A stretch of 28,541 nt of DNA from Planctomycetota bacterium (GCA_004296785.1 SCVU01000070.1:1-28541); one strand, 5' to 3'; shown: positions 7,527-16,108, counted from the first letter of the stretch. The notes: generated from the letters alone by a model not told the origin. Numbers and translations are program-made.

Positions 7527-10078
7527 GTCGCTGCCTGTGGCCGCCGCGCGGCCAGCACGATCGGGCGCAGGATGTAGGCGATCACCATGCCGGCGATGAT
7601 CGTGTACATCCCGAGCAGGACGACCGGGATCCCTGGATCGTAAACGACGCCGACGCCGGAGTAGGTCGGGAAGCGCGAGTCCGCGTTGGTCTGGAAGAAG
7701 CGGTACCCGCCGTACTGGAAGTAATCGTTGACGCGGATCTCGCGGTTGCGCTCCGCGCCCAGGTCGACGACGAACGGCTTGCCCTCGCCGTCGCGCTCGA
7801 GGATCGAGAGCACCGAGCGCCACTCGAACGGCATCATCTCGCTGTTCTCGACGAACACGAGGGCGAAGCGACCGTCGGCGGAGGCCCAGACGTTGCTGCC
7901 GTTCTCCTCGGTCGTCGCCATCAGCACGCGCTCGCGCCGCTCCCGCGGCGTGTCCGGGTCGCGGATCACGTCGAGCTCGATGCCGCGCGGCGCGGTCGAG
8001 TAGAAGTCCTCGTCCCAGCCGTCGGCGCGCGGCGCGTCGGGCTGCACCGTCAGGTTCGGCGCGAGCATCGCGCGCGCATAGACGCCCTTGACGACGAGCG
8101 CGCCGTCGCCCGGCATCGGCAGCGCGGCGCCGACTTCGACAGGAAACTCGCGGCCGAGCTCGTCGAGCAGTCGCGCGCGCACCGCACCGGCCCGCTCGCC
8201 GAACGCGAGCACGAAGCGCGGCCCGCCCGGCGCGGTCCAGCCGTTCCAGCGCAGCCGCGTGATGACGCTGTCGAACTCGTAGCTCGACTGCAGGCCCATC
8301 GCGGCCGCGTTGAAGCCCTCGATCACGAGGCGCCGCTCCGTGCGCCCGGCCTGCGAAGTGATCTCGATCCACACCGCGCGCGCGCGATCCGCCTGCTCCT
8401 CCAGCGGCAGCGGGTCGAAGCGCGGCTGCGGCTGATCGCTCGCGTCGTGCACCATCACCAGGTTGCGCGTCGCCTCGGTCACGCGGATCGTGTAGCCGCC
8501 GAGCGTCTTGAACGTCGAGCCGAGCTGGATCGGCACGACCTCGGGCTCGACCTGGCGCTCCTTGCCGACCTCGACCTCGAGCACGCCGAGCATGCCCTCC
8601 TCGGTCGGGAACATCCCGGGCCCGTCCTCGTCGCGCGCGACGCGCAGACGCCACAGGTTGGTCGGGTGGAACACCGCCTGGCTCGGCAGGTACGGCGACA
8701 GGTAGATGCGGCGACGCCCGTCGCCGACCGCCTGCGTGACCGACTGCTCGAACAAGCTCGTCGCGCCGATGTCGGGGATCTCGAGGTCGACGAGCGGCAG
8801 GCCGTACTCGGCGCCGGGCGGCTGCTCGGTCACCGTCGGCACGCGGATGTCGACGTGGTCGTGCATCGCGGCGACGTGCAGGCGCAGCGACGGCCGCGTG
8901 TCGCCGGGTTTGGCGCCCGGCCGCTCGTCGGCGACGTAGTCGAGGTCGATCGCGCGGTCCGGCCAGACCGTGTAGCGCGGCACGCGCGACTTGAGCTGCG
9001 AGTCGTTGAAGTGGACCTCGATCGCCTCCCAGTCCTTGCGCGCGAAGCGGTCGAGGCGCACGGCGAACGGGAGCCGCGCGATCTTGTTCGGATTGAAGTG
9101 CCGCTCGTACGTGTCCTGCGGTCCGTCGCGCAGGTCGAGGTGCAGGATCCCGCGGTCTCCGGCGATCTTCGTGATCCAGCCGCCGAACAGCATCGTCAGC
9201 ACGCCGAGGTGCACGACGGCGAAGCCGGCCTTCTGGATCGTGAACCAGTGGCGCGGCGAGTAGCGCGTGAGGTTCAGGCCGACCGCGAACGCGAGCAGCG
9301 TGCACAGCGTCGCGAACCAGTACGACTTGTAGGTTCGGTTGAAGTCGAGCGCGGTGCAGACGTCGAACGTCTTGGTCAGCCAACCCTCGTGGTCGGAGAT
9401 GAACTGGCCGATCTCGACGCCCTTGGCTTCGTTGACGAAGGCCTCGCGCATCTCCTTCTCGCGGTTGTCGCGCTCTTCCTTGCCGTACAGCGCGCCGAAG
9501 CGGTTCAGGCCTTCGATCACCTGCGGCGGCAGCTCGCGCTCGGGCGCGCCGATGCCGTACAGGTGCTTCATGCTGTACAGGAACACGCCCTCGGCGTTGA
9601 GAAACCGATTGAGCTCGCCGTCGGGACCGTCGCGATTCGCCGCGGTGACGCGCTGATCCGAGTCTTCGAAGTTCTCGATCTGCGGCACGAGCACGCCGAC
9701 CGACACGCTGAGCGTGCACAGCACGACGAGCGCGACGCCGCAGTGCATCGACAGGAAGAAGCGGCGGATCGCCGCGCGCTGCAGGAGGGCGAACGCGAGC
9801 CCGGTCAAGAGGCCGGCGCCGAACACGTAGTCGCGCGCGCGCAGACCCGGGTCATCAAGGTACTTCGCCGGCGCCGCGAACAGGCCCGACCAGCCTTCGT
9901 GCACCCACCCCGACTTGAGCGCCTTGAAGTACGGCTCGCCGACGGTGCCGATCGCCTGCCCGACGACCGCGAGCCCGATCAGCACGAGCGCGGAGAGCAG
10001 GAAGCCCCACGCGAACGGCTTCGCGGGAGCGGCAGCGGGCGCCGCGGTCGGCGCGGATTCGGGCACGGGTCGGCTCAC
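7523..10078 (-). CDS. resB: Cytochrome c biogenesis protein ResB, unusually long
   Basis: This is the partner of CcsA in the system II cytochrome c synthase. From the GTG at 10078 it has 851 residues, well above the roughly 450-650 I would expect. Hydrophobic helices lie near 22-45, 84-100, 108-130, 262-282 and 290-318, with a last one near 818-842. The fifth helix contains the family feature VVHLGVLTMLFGGW with a conserved histidine. The long segment between helix 5 and the last helix (about 500 residues) would be outside the membrane. The C-terminus has the family pattern YGGYRFFQTNAD then YDPGIPVVLLGMYTIIAG. The start at 10078 has a GGAG sequence five bases upstream; an earlier GTG at 10093, overlapping the previous stop, is possible but has a poorer site. 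The stop overlaps ccsA. Confidence 0.9.
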   Translation of the reverse strand: MSRPVPESAPTAAPAAAPAKPFAWGFLLSALVLIGLAVVGQAIGTVGEPYFKALKSGWVHEGWSGLFAAPAKYLDDPGLRARDYVFGAGLLTGLAFALLQRAAIRRFFLSMHCGVALVVLCTLSVSVGVLVPQIENFEDSDQRVTAANRDGPDGELNRFLNAEGVFLYSMKHLYGIGAPERELPPQVIEGLNRFGALYGKEERDNREKEMREAFVNEAKGVEIGQFISDHEGWLTKTFDVCTALDFNRTYKSYWFATLCTLLAFAVGLNLTRYSPRHWFTIQKAGFAVVHLGVLTMLFGGWITKIAGDRGILHLDLRDGPQDTYERHFNPNKIARLPFAVRLDRFARKDWEAIEVHFNDSQLKSRVPRYTVWPDRAIDLDYVADERPGAKPGDTRPSLRLHVAAMHDHVDIRVPTVTEQPPGAEYGLPLVDLEIPDIGATSLFEQSVTQAVGDGRRRIYLSPYLPSQAVFHPTNLWRLRVARDEDGPGMFPTEEGMLGVLEVEVGKERQVEPEVVPIQLGSTFKTLGGYTIRVTEATRNLVMVHDASDQPQPRFDPLPLEEQADRARAVWIEITSQAGRTERRLVIEGFNAAAMGLQSSYEFDSVITRLRWNGWTAPGGPRFVLAFGERAGAVRARLLDELGREFPVEVGAALPMPGDGALVVKGVYARAMLAPNLTVQPDAPRADGWDEDFYSTAPRGIELDVIRDPDTPRERRERVLMATTEENGSNVWASADGRFALVFVENSEMMPFEWRSVLSILERDGEGKPFVVDLGAERNREIRVNDYFQYGGYRFFQTNADSRFPTYSGVGVVYDPGIPVVLLGMYTIIAGMVIAYILRPIVLAARRPQAAT

Positions 10079-10083
10079 CAGTT

Positions 10084-10087
10084 CTCC
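10084..10087 (-). promoter_or_regulatory. Ribosome-binding site deciding the resB start
   Basis: On the minus strand GGAG is followed by a 5-base spacer and then GTG at 10078. The upstream GTG at 10093 has no comparable sequence. This favours the shorter resB product. Confidence 0.5.
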
Positions 10088-10089
10088 GT

Positions 10090-11076
10090 TCACCAATTCC
10101 GCTGCAGCGTGAACTCGGCGATCCCGTACAGCGCATCGCGCGCCGCGCCGGGTGCGAGCCGATCGAGCCGCGCCTGCGCCTGCTCGACGAGCGCGCGCGC
10201 GCGGTCGTATGCGTATTCGATGCCCGCGTCCAGCGAGCACGTCTCGCGCAGCACGCGTGCGCGCTTGGCGAGCCCCGGCTGCGTGTAGATGCGGCGGATC
10301 TCGGCGCGCAGCTGTTCGTCGGCGCGCGCGTACGTGTACAGCACCGGCAGCGTGACCTTGCCGTCCTCGACGTCCGTGCCGACGCTCTTGCCGACGACGT
10401 CCTCGTCGCCGGCGACGTCGAGGCAGTCATCGACGATCTGGAACGCGAGCCCGATCGCGTGGCCGAACGCGCCCATCGCGCGGCCGACCTCCTCGTTGCC
10501 GCCGGGGTAGCGCGCGCCGAGCTCGCACGCGGCCGCGTACAGGCTGGCGGTCTTCGCCGCGCAGATCGACTCGTAGATCTCCTGCGGCATCTCGAAGTCG
10601 TAGCGCCGCGCGCTCTGGTCGATCTCGCCGACGCACAGTTTTCGCGTCGTCTCCGCGAGCAGCTTGCTGCACAGGCGGCTCGACAGGTCGGTCGACAGCG
10701 AGAACGCGCGCGCGTACAGGAAATCGCCGAGCAGCACGGCGACCTGGTTGTCCCAGCGCTCGTTGACGCACGCGACGCGCCGGCGCACCTTCGCGCCGTC
10801 GAGGATGTCGTCGTGCACGAGCGTCGCGAGGTGGATCATCTCGACGATCGCGGCGACCGACGGATGCTCGTCGGTCGTGTTGCCGGTCGCTTCGCCGACG
10901 AGCAGCACGAGCGCGCCGCGCAGTTGCTTGCCCTGGAAGCGACCGACGTGCTCGGTCATGTCGCTGACGGCGGCCGAGCCCTCCGCGACTTGCCGGCGCA
11001 GCACGTCGCGCATCCGCGCGAGGCCGGGGCGGACGGTCTCGACGAGGCGCGCGAGCTCGGGCGGAGTGCGGCTCAT
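10090..11076 (-). CDS. Trans-polyprenyl diphosphate synthase (IspB/HepT type)
   Basis: This 328-residue cytosolic enzyme adds isopentenyl units to an allylic diphosphate to make a long all-trans chain, usually the quinone side chain. The first aspartate-rich motif is HDDILD at 88-93 and the second is QIVDDCLDVAGD at 213-224. GKQLRG at 49-54 stands where most members have GKRLRP; the lysine and the following arginine are kept. GDFLYARAF (117-125) and GKSVGTDVEDGKVTLPVL (229-246) also fit. Chain length cannot be read with confidence. The ATG overlaps the mobA stop by four bases (ATGA), and the stop lies just before resB. Next to ResB/CcsA, a menaquinone tail is the natural guess. Confidence 0.92.
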   Translation of the reverse strand: MSRTPPELARLVETVRPGLARMRDVLRRQVAEGSAAVSDMTEHVGRFQGKQLRGALVLLVGEATGNTTDEHPSVAAIVEMIHLATLVHDDILDGAKVRRRVACVNERWDNQVAVLLGDFLYARAFSLSTDLSSRLCSKLLAETTRKLCVGEIDQSARRYDFEMPQEIYESICAAKTASLYAAACELGARYPGGNEEVGRAMGAFGHAIGLAFQIVDDCLDVAGDEDVVGKSVGTDVEDGKVTLPVLYTYARADEQLRAEIRRIYTQPGLAKRARVLRETCSLDAGIEYAYDRARALVEQAQARLDRLAPGAARDALYGIAEFTLQRNW

Positions 11077-11663
11077 CGCGCTTGCACCTTCGAGCCGCGC
11101 CACGCCTCGACGTCGGCGGGCGTGTTCAGGTTCAGGCACAGCGCCGCGTCGACCGGCAGCCGACCGACGCGGACGCCGTCGGAGTGATACGCGGTCATCT
11201 TGCGCTCGCCGCGCTCGAGGGCCGCGCGCACCTTCGGCGCGACGCGGCGATGCACGATCGAGCACAGCGGCTCGTCACCGCGCTCCGAGGACAGCATCAC
11301 GACGTCGAGATCGTCGCGCAGCGCCGTCTCCAAGAGCACGTGCAGAAGGCCATCGCTCACGCCGGGCATGTCGACCGCCAACGCCACGACGTACTGCGCG
11401 CGCGCGCGCTCGAGCCCAGCGAGCAATCCCGCCAGCGGTCCGCCGTCGGGGAACGCGTCGAGCACCAGCTCGCGCTGCATGTCCGCGTAGCGCGGCGTCG
11501 GGCCGCACGCGAGCAGCGCGGGGCGCTTCACGCACTCGACGATGGCGATCGCCCGCCGCAGCAGATGCCCCTCTTCCGCAGGCAGCAGCGCTTTGTCGGT
11601 CCCCATGCGGACGGATCGCCCCCCGCACAGGACGAGTCCTTGGATGGTCGGCGCCTCGCGCAT
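11073..11663 (-). CDS. mobA: Molybdenum cofactor guanylyltransferase
   Basis: This 196-residue protein of the MobA nucleotidyltransferase family links GMP to molybdopterin to form the guanine dinucleotide cofactor of DMSO-reductase-type enzymes. The nucleotide-binding loop is LCGGRSVRMGTDKALLP at 12-28. Other family marks are DAFPDGGPLAGLLAGL (69-84), AVDMPG with the metal-binding Asp98, PLCSIVHRR, and the C-terminal LNLNTPADVEAW. It lies 22 bases after tatA and overlaps the prenyl synthase gene. Tat exports folded molybdoenzymes, so the pairing with tatA makes biological sense. A MobA-like CTP or other transferase is possible but less likely given the signature. Confidence 0.9.
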   Translation of the reverse strand: MREAPTIQGLVLCGGRSVRMGTDKALLPAEEGHLLRRAIAIVECVKRPALLACGPTPRYADMQRELVLDAFPDGGPLAGLLAGLERARAQYVVALAVDMPGVSDGLLHVLLETALRDDLDVVMLSSERGDEPLCSIVHRRVAPKVRAALERGERKMTAYHSDGVRVGRLPVDAALCLNLNTPADVEAWRGSKVQAR

Positions 11664-11685
11664 CGGGCGAACCGCTCGCCGCGGA

Positions 11686-11880
11686 TCAGGAGGCGTCCTT
11701 GGACGAGGCCTCGGCCTTCTTGGCGTCCTCGGTCCCGTCCTTCAGGCCCTTCTTGAACTCGTTGACGCTGGCCCCCATCGAACGAGCCAGCGCGGGCAGC
11801 TTCGTGCCGCCGAACAAGAGCAGCGCGATCGCGAGGACGAGCAGCAGCTCTCCCGTGTTGAACCAAGCGACGAAGATCAT
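11686..11880 (-). CDS. tatA: Sec-independent protein translocase subunit TatA/TatE
   Basis: This 64-residue protein forms the pore-type component of the Tat pathway, which exports folded, often cofactor-bound proteins. One N-terminal membrane helix (TGELLLVLAIALLLFGGT) is followed by the hinge and amphipathic helix KLPALARSMGASVNEFKKGL. The tail is charged (DGTEDAKKAEASSKDAS). The FGGTKLP junction and the F-K-K-G end are typical of TatA. An AAAGGAA ribosome-binding sequence precedes the ATG at 11880. No tatB or tatC is in the window, so those lie elsewhere. It follows the methyltransferase gene by 40 bases. Confidence 0.94.
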   Translation of the reverse strand: MIFVAWFNTGELLLVLAIALLLFGGTKLPALARSMGASVNEFKKGLKDGTEDAKKAEASSKDAS

Positions 11881-11920
11881 CAGCGTTCCTTTGCCCGGAG
11901 GGGCGTGTGCGGTCCCTCCA

Positions 11921-12637
11921 CTATAGAGGTTCGGCGCGCCGCGTTCCTCCATCGAGCGCGGAACGCGCCAGCGTCCCGGCGCGCTTGCGCCCGACCGCGG
12001 GTCCGTCGAGCACCGCGAGCCCCGCCGCCGCAAGGGCGCGCCGCACAGGTTTCGAGACGGTATAGGTCGACAGCCAGGCGCCCGGCGCCATGCGCGCCGC
12101 GATCGCGGCGAGGAACTCGCCCGTCCACAGGTCGGGCTCGCGGCGCGGCGAGAACGGATCGAGGAACACCGCGTCGTAGCGCGCCGTCGGTTCGAGCGCG
12201 GGCACGAGCGCGCGCGCGTCGCCGAAGTGGGTGCGGATCGAGCGGTCTCCCCCGCGTTCGAGCGCCGCGCGCACGCGCGCGTGGAACGGCTCGGCGCGCG
12301 GGTCGAGCGCGCCGTGTACCGAAACCAGCTCGAGCATCGCCTCGCGCACGCTCGCATCGCGCTCGAACGTGTCCGCGATGAGCGCGCAGCCGGTGCCGTC
12401 GAGCTCGCTCAGCGCAGCGGCGAGGTTGAGACCGAGCCCGGTGCCGATGTCGAGCAGTCGCAGCTCGCGCGCGCCGGCCTGCGCGCGCTCGCGCAAACGG
12501 CACGGCCGCGCGTAGCGCTCCAGCGCCTGCTGCCACGCGCCCGACGTCGAGTGGCACGTCTCGCCGTGCTCGGGATGGGCGAGCGTCCACGAGCCGTCGT
12601 CGGTGCGGACCGCTCGCCAGTCCGGCACGGACTCCAT
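11921..12637 (-). CDS. MnmC/MnmD-type SAM-dependent methyltransferase
   Basis: This 238-residue protein matches the methyltransferase domain of MnmC. In Escherichia coli that domain converts the aminomethyl group on wobble U34 of some tRNAs to methylaminomethyl. The SAM-binding motif I is LRLLDIGTGLGLNLA at 59-73. The family segment DAVFLDPFSPRREPDLWTGEFL lies at 155-176 (quoted as two parts: DAVFLDPFSP and RREPDLWTGEFL). TYTVSKPVRRALAAAGL and the GRKRAGTLA end also fit. The FAD-dependent oxidase half of MnmC is absent, so it is a stand-alone version. The start at 12637 leaves a 20-base gap after sucD. Activity on tRNA is inferred from family only. Confidence 0.8.
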   Translation of the reverse strand: MESVPDWRAVRTDDGSWTLAHPEHGETCHSTSGAWQQALERYARPCRLRERAQAGARELRLLDIGTGLGLNLAAALSELDGTGCALIADTFERDASVREAMLELVSVHGALDPRAEPFHARVRAALERGGDRSIRTHFGDARALVPALEPTARYDAVFLDPFSPRREPDLWTGEFLAAIAARMAPGAWLSTYTVSKPVRRALAAAGLAVLDGPAVGRKRAGTLARSALDGGTRRAEPL

Positions 12638-12657
12638 CGCGTTCCGCGCGCGTCGCG

Positions 12658-13557
12658 CTAGCCGCGCGCGCCGGCGAGCAGGCCCGATTCGGCCAGCCGC
12701 TTCTCCATCGTCTCGCCCAGGCGCGCCGGGCTCGGCGTGACCCACACGCCCGCCGCCTCGAGCGCGGCGATCTTGTCGGCCGCCGTGCCCTTGCCGCCCG
12801 AGATGATCGCACCCGCGTGGCCCATGCGGCGGCCCGGCGGCGCGGTGACGCCGGCGATGAAGCCGACGACCGGCTTCTTCATCTCGCGCTTGATGTAGTC
12901 GGCGGCCTGCTCCTCGGCGTTGCCGCCGATCTCGCCGATCATGATCACCGCGTCGGTGTCCTTGTCGGCGTTGAACGCCTTCAGCACGTCGATGAAGCTC
13001 GTGCCGTTGACCGGATCGCCGCCGATGCCGACGCACGTCGACTGACCGATGCCGCGCTTCGACAACTGCCACACCGCTTCGTACGTCAGCGTCCCCGAGC
13101 GCGACACGACGCCGATGCGGCCGGGCTTGTGGATGTAGCCCGGCATGATCCCGATCTTGCACGCGCCCGGCGTGATGATGCCCGGGCAGTTCGGCCCGAT
13201 CAGCCGGCTCTTCGAGCCCTTCAAGCGCTCGGCGACGCGCACCATGTCGAGCACCGGGATGCCCTCGGTGATCGTGACGATGAGCTCGATGCCCGCATCG
13301 GCCGCTTCGACGATCGCGTCCGCCGCGAACTTCGGCGGCACGTAGATCACGGTCGCGTTGCAGCCGGTCTTCGCGCGCGCGTCCTTGCAGCTCTCGAAGA
13401 CGGGCAGGCTCAGGTGCGTCGTGCCGCCCTTGCCGGGCGTCACGCCGCCGACCATCCGCGTGCCGTACGCGATCGCCTGCTCGCTGTGGAACGTGCCGTT
13501 CTTCCCGGTGAAGCCCTGGCAGATGACCTTCGTGTCCTTGTCGACCCAGATCGCCAT
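12658..13557 (-). CDS. sucD: Succinyl-CoA synthetase alpha subunit
   Basis: SucD carries the CoA-binding domain and the histidine that is phosphorylated during conversion of succinyl-CoA to succinate with ATP or GTP formation. The length of 299 residues is normal. FTGKNGTFHSEQAIAYGT at 16-33 is the CoA-binding start. GPNCPGIITPG is at 121-131, GIGGDPVNGTSFID at 177-190, and the active-site histidine is His247 in GHAGAIISGGKGTA. The ATG at 13557 follows sucC by 16 bases, the usual sucCD arrangement. A GAGAGGAATCC sequence upstream serves as ribosome-binding site. Confidence 0.97.
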   Translation of the reverse strand: MAIWVDKDTKVICQGFTGKNGTFHSEQAIAYGTRMVGGVTPGKGGTTHLSLPVFESCKDARAKTGCNATVIYVPPKFAADAIVEAADAGIELIVTITEGIPVLDMVRVAERLKGSKSRLIGPNCPGIITPGACKIGIMPGYIHKPGRIGVVSRSGTLTYEAVWQLSKRGIGQSTCVGIGGDPVNGTSFIDVLKAFNADKDTDAVIMIGEIGGNAEEQAADYIKREMKKPVVGFIAGVTAPPGRRMGHAGAIISGGKGTAADKIAALEAAGVWVTPSPARLGETMEKRLAESGLLAGARG

Positions 13558-13573
13558 GTGGATTCCTCTCGCT

Positions 13574-14743
13574 CTAGCGCGCGGCCGCGACGGCCTTGCA
13601 GATCTTCGACGCCGCGTCGTCGAGGTCGTCCGCGGTCACGATCGGCAGCTTCGAATCGCGCAGGAGCTGCTTGCCCTTCTCGACGTTCGTGCCCTCGAGG
13701 CGCACGACCAGCGGCACCTTCAGCGCGACCTCGCGCACCGCGGCGATCACGCCCTCGGCGATCGTGTCGCACTTCATGATCCCGCCGAAGATGTTGATCA
13801 GCACGCCCTTCGTCTTCGCGTCCGACAGCAGGATCTTGAAGGCCGCCGTCACGTTCTCCTTGGTCGCGCCGCCGCCGACGTCGAGGAAGTTCGCCGGCGC
13901 GCTGCCGTAGAGCTGGATCACGTCCATCGTCGCCATCGCGAGCCCGGCGCCGTTGACCATGCAGCCGATGTCGCCGTCGAGCGCGATGTAGTTCAGTCCG
14001 AACTTGCCGGCCTCGACCTCCTTCGCGTCCTCCTCGTGTACGTCGCGCAGCGCTTCGTACTCGGCGTGGCGGAAGCCCGCGTTGTCGTCGAAGTTGATCT
14101 TCGCGTCGAGCGCGATCACCTGGCCGTCCTTCGTCGTGACCAGCGGGTTGATCTCGGCGAGCGAGCAGTCGAGCGCGACGAACGCCGCGCACAGCGCTTG
14201 CATGAACTCGACCGCGCGCGCTTCGAGCGCCGCCGGGATGCCGATGCCCTTGGCGAGGCGCGCGGCGTCGGCCGCGGCGAGTCCCTGCTGCGGATCGAAG
14301 CTCGCCTTGAGGATCTTCTCGGGGTGCTTCGCCGCGACCTCCTCGATCTCCATGCCGCCCTCGGAGCTCGCCATCAGCACCGGTCGCTTCGACTCGCGGT
14401 CGACGACCAGGCCGAGGTAGTACTCCTTCTCGATCGCCGAGCCCTGCTCGACCCACAGCCGCCGCACGAGCTGGCCCTGCGGTCCGGTCTGGTGCGTGAC
14501 GAGCGTGCGCCCGAGGATCGCGGCCGCGGCCGTCTTCGCCTCGGCCGCGCTCTTCACGACCTTGACGCCGCCGGCCTTGCCGCGGCCGCCGGCGTGGATC
14601 TGCGCCTTGACGACGCAGATCGCGGTGCCGAGCTCGCGATACGCCGCTTCGGCTTGCTCGGGGCTCGTGCACTCGCGACCGCGCGGGACGGCGACGCCGC
14701 GCGCGCGCAGCAATTCCTTGGCTTGGAACTCGTGGATCTTCAT
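13574..14743 (-). CDS. sucC: Succinyl-CoA synthetase beta subunit
   Basis: This 389-residue ATP-grasp subunit binds the nucleotide and succinate and pairs with SucD in the TCA cycle. The N-terminus MKIHEFQAKELLRARGVAVP is the family start. KAQIHAGGRGKAGGVK is the nucleotide-binding loop. AEINPLVTTKDGQVIALDAK holds the metal-binding residues. The second domain has GDIGCMVNGAGLAMATMD, FLDVGGGATKENV and NIFGGIMKCDTIA. It is the first gene of the long minus-strand run; its promoter must lie in the short gap shared with the divergent dCTP deaminase gene. Choice of ATP or GTP cannot be judged by eye. Confidence 0.97.
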   Translation of the reverse strand: MKIHEFQAKELLRARGVAVPRGRECTSPEQAEAAYRELGTAICVVKAQIHAGGRGKAGGVKVVKSAAEAKTAAAAILGRTLVTHQTGPQGQLVRRLWVEQGSAIEKEYYLGLVVDRESKRPVLMASSEGGMEIEEVAAKHPEKILKASFDPQQGLAAADAARLAKGIGIPAALEARAVEFMQALCAAFVALDCSLAEINPLVTTKDGQVIALDAKINFDDNAGFRHAEYEALRDVHEEDAKEVEAGKFGLNYIALDGDIGCMVNGAGLAMATMDVIQLYGSAPANFLDVGGGATKENVTAAFKILLSDAKTKGVLINIFGGIMKCDTIAEGVIAAVREVALKVPLVVRLEGTNVEKGKQLLRDSKLPIVTADDLDDAASKICKAVAAAR

Positions 14744-14839
14744 CAGTTGGGCGCGGCAGTCTAGCAGCGGTCGCGCGCGCGCGCGATCGGCCCGCGATTG
14801 CCCGCGGGGCGCTCGATGCGCGACAATCTCGAGCGCCCG
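14744..14839. promoter_or_regulatory. Divergent promoter interval between sucC and the dCTP deaminase gene
   Basis: These 96 bases separate two divergent starts, so promoters for both directions should lie here or just inside the genes. The sequence is very GC-rich with an alternating GC run at 14771-14784. I see no convincing -35/-10 pair, and an ATG at 14816 is an alternative start for the rightward gene. The call is from gene arrangement only. Confidence 0.4.
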
Positions 14840-15985
14840 ATGCCCCGCAGTCTTGGCCACGTGCTCGTCGATGCGGAGCTGCGGGAGCTCGCGCGCGGCG
14901 GAGCGATCCGCGCGGCGACGCCGCTGGCGCGCGAGTCGTTCCAGCCCGCCAGCCTCGACCTGCGGCTGTCCGGCCGCGCGCTGCGCATCCGCGCCGGGTT
15001 CCTGCCCGAGCGCACGCCGCTGTCGGAGCGCCTCGCCGAGCTCGCGACCTCCGAGCTGTCGCTCGATGGGCGCGGCGCGGTGCTCGAGCGCGGCCTGATC
15101 TACCTCGTCGAACTCGAGGAGGAGTTCGCGCTGCCGCGCGACGTGCACGCGCGCTTCAATCCGCGCAGCTCGACCGGGCGCTGCGATCTGTTCACGCGCG
15201 TGCTCGTCGAGGGACATCCGCGCTTCGACGAAGCGCCGGCCGGCTGGCGCGGCAAGCCGTGGATCGAGATCGCGCCGCTGTCGTTCCCGGTGCGGCTGCG
15301 GCGCGGCGACCGGCTGTGCCAGGTGCGCCTGCTGCGCGGCCGCGCGGCGCTGTCGCGCGACGAGCTCGAGGCGCGCTACGCGCGCGAGCCGCTGTGCTTC
15401 CTCGGCCGCGGCGCACGCCAGCGGCCGGTGCCGCTCGACGCGCTGCGCATCGACGCGGAGGGTGCGCTCGAGCTGCGCGTCGGGCTCGCCGAGCGCGACC
15501 CGTGCGCGTGGCGCGCGAGCAGCGGCAGCGGCGTCGTCGAGTTCGCCAAGCCCGGCGCGCATCGCCGCGACGATTTCTGGGAGCCCGTGCACGCGAAGAA
15601 CGGCCACTGCATCCTCGAGCCCGGTCGCTTCTACATCCTCGCCAGCCGCGAGCGGTTGCGCGTGCCGCCGGACCTGTGCGCGGAGATGCTGCCGGTCGAC
15701 GTCGGCGTCGGCGAGCTGCGCAACAACTACGCGGGCTTCTTCGACAACGGCTTCGGATGGGAGCTGGAGAAGAGCGGGAAGGTGCGAGCGAGCGGCACGC
15801 CGGCCGTGTTGGAGGTGCGCGCGCACGACTTCCCGTTCCTCGTCGAGGATGGGCAGTCGTTCTGTCGGTTGAAGTTCTTCCGCTCGGCGCGGCGGCCGCA
15901 GCAGGTGTACGGCGAGGGCCGCAAGGGCGCGCGCGCCAGCTATCGAGGTCAGGACCTGACGCTGGCGCGCGTGTTCAGGGCTTGA
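14840..15985 (+). CDS. dcd: dCTP deaminase, long internally duplicated type
   Basis: This 381-residue protein resembles the long 2'-deoxycytidine 5'-triphosphate deaminases I associate with alphaproteobacteria, about twice the usual length. The family makes dUTP from dCTP for thymidylate synthesis. The N-terminal half has SFQPASLDLRLSG near residues 35-47, then the catalytic-type NPRSSTGR, and WRGKPWIEIAP where the family's catalytic glutamate lies. The C-terminal half repeats the fold, with LPVDVGVGELRNNYAGFFDN (ending GFGWE) and VLEVRAHDFPFLVEDGQ. I chose the ATG at 14840 because it begins close to the family's first helix (VLVDAELRELARGGAI); ATG 14816 would add eight residues. It is divergent from sucC and ends 29 bases before the inverted hairpin element. 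Confidence 0.85.
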   Translation: MPRSLGHVLVDAELRELARGGAIRAATPLARESFQPASLDLRLSGRALRIRAGFLPERTPLSERLAELATSELSLDGRGAVLERGLIYLVELEEEFALPRDVHARFNPRSSTGRCDLFTRVLVEGHPRFDEAPAGWRGKPWIEIAPLSFPVRLRRGDRLCQVRLLRGRAALSRDELEARYAREPLCFLGRGARQRPVPLDALRIDAEGALELRVGLAERDPCAWRASSGSGVVEFAKPGAHRRDDFWEPVHAKNGHCILEPGRFYILASRERLRVPPDLCAEMLPVDVGVGELRNNYAGFFDNGFGWELEKSGKVRASGTPAVLEVRAHDFPFLVEDGQSFCRLKFFRSARRPQQVYGEGRKGARASYRGQDLTLARVFRA

Positions 15986-16014
15986 GGCGGGAGTCGGAGT
16001 TGGGGAGTTGGGGA

Positions 16015-16108
16015 GTCGCGCGCAGGGCGCGCGACTTACGCGGCCGAGGACGGCCGCGTGACTCCTCATTCGATCGGGCGCGCAGACGCGCCCGATCGAA
16101 TGAGGAGT
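16015..16108 (+). repeat. Three-hairpin repeat unit, left copy (REP-like)
   Basis: The 94-base unit contains three successive perfect hairpins. Hairpin A (16015-16035) has a 9-bp stem starting GTCGCGCGC and a 3-base loop AGG. Hairpin B (16038-16059) has an 8-bp stem ACGCGGCC/GGCCGCGT and loop GAGGAC. Hairpin C (16061-16108) has a 22-bp stem and loop CAGA. The same unit occurs inverted at 16368-16461. The unit begins 29 bases after the dCTP deaminase stop. Nothing is encoded in it. It resembles REP/BIME-type extragenic palindromes and may also act as a terminator. Confidence 0.85.
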
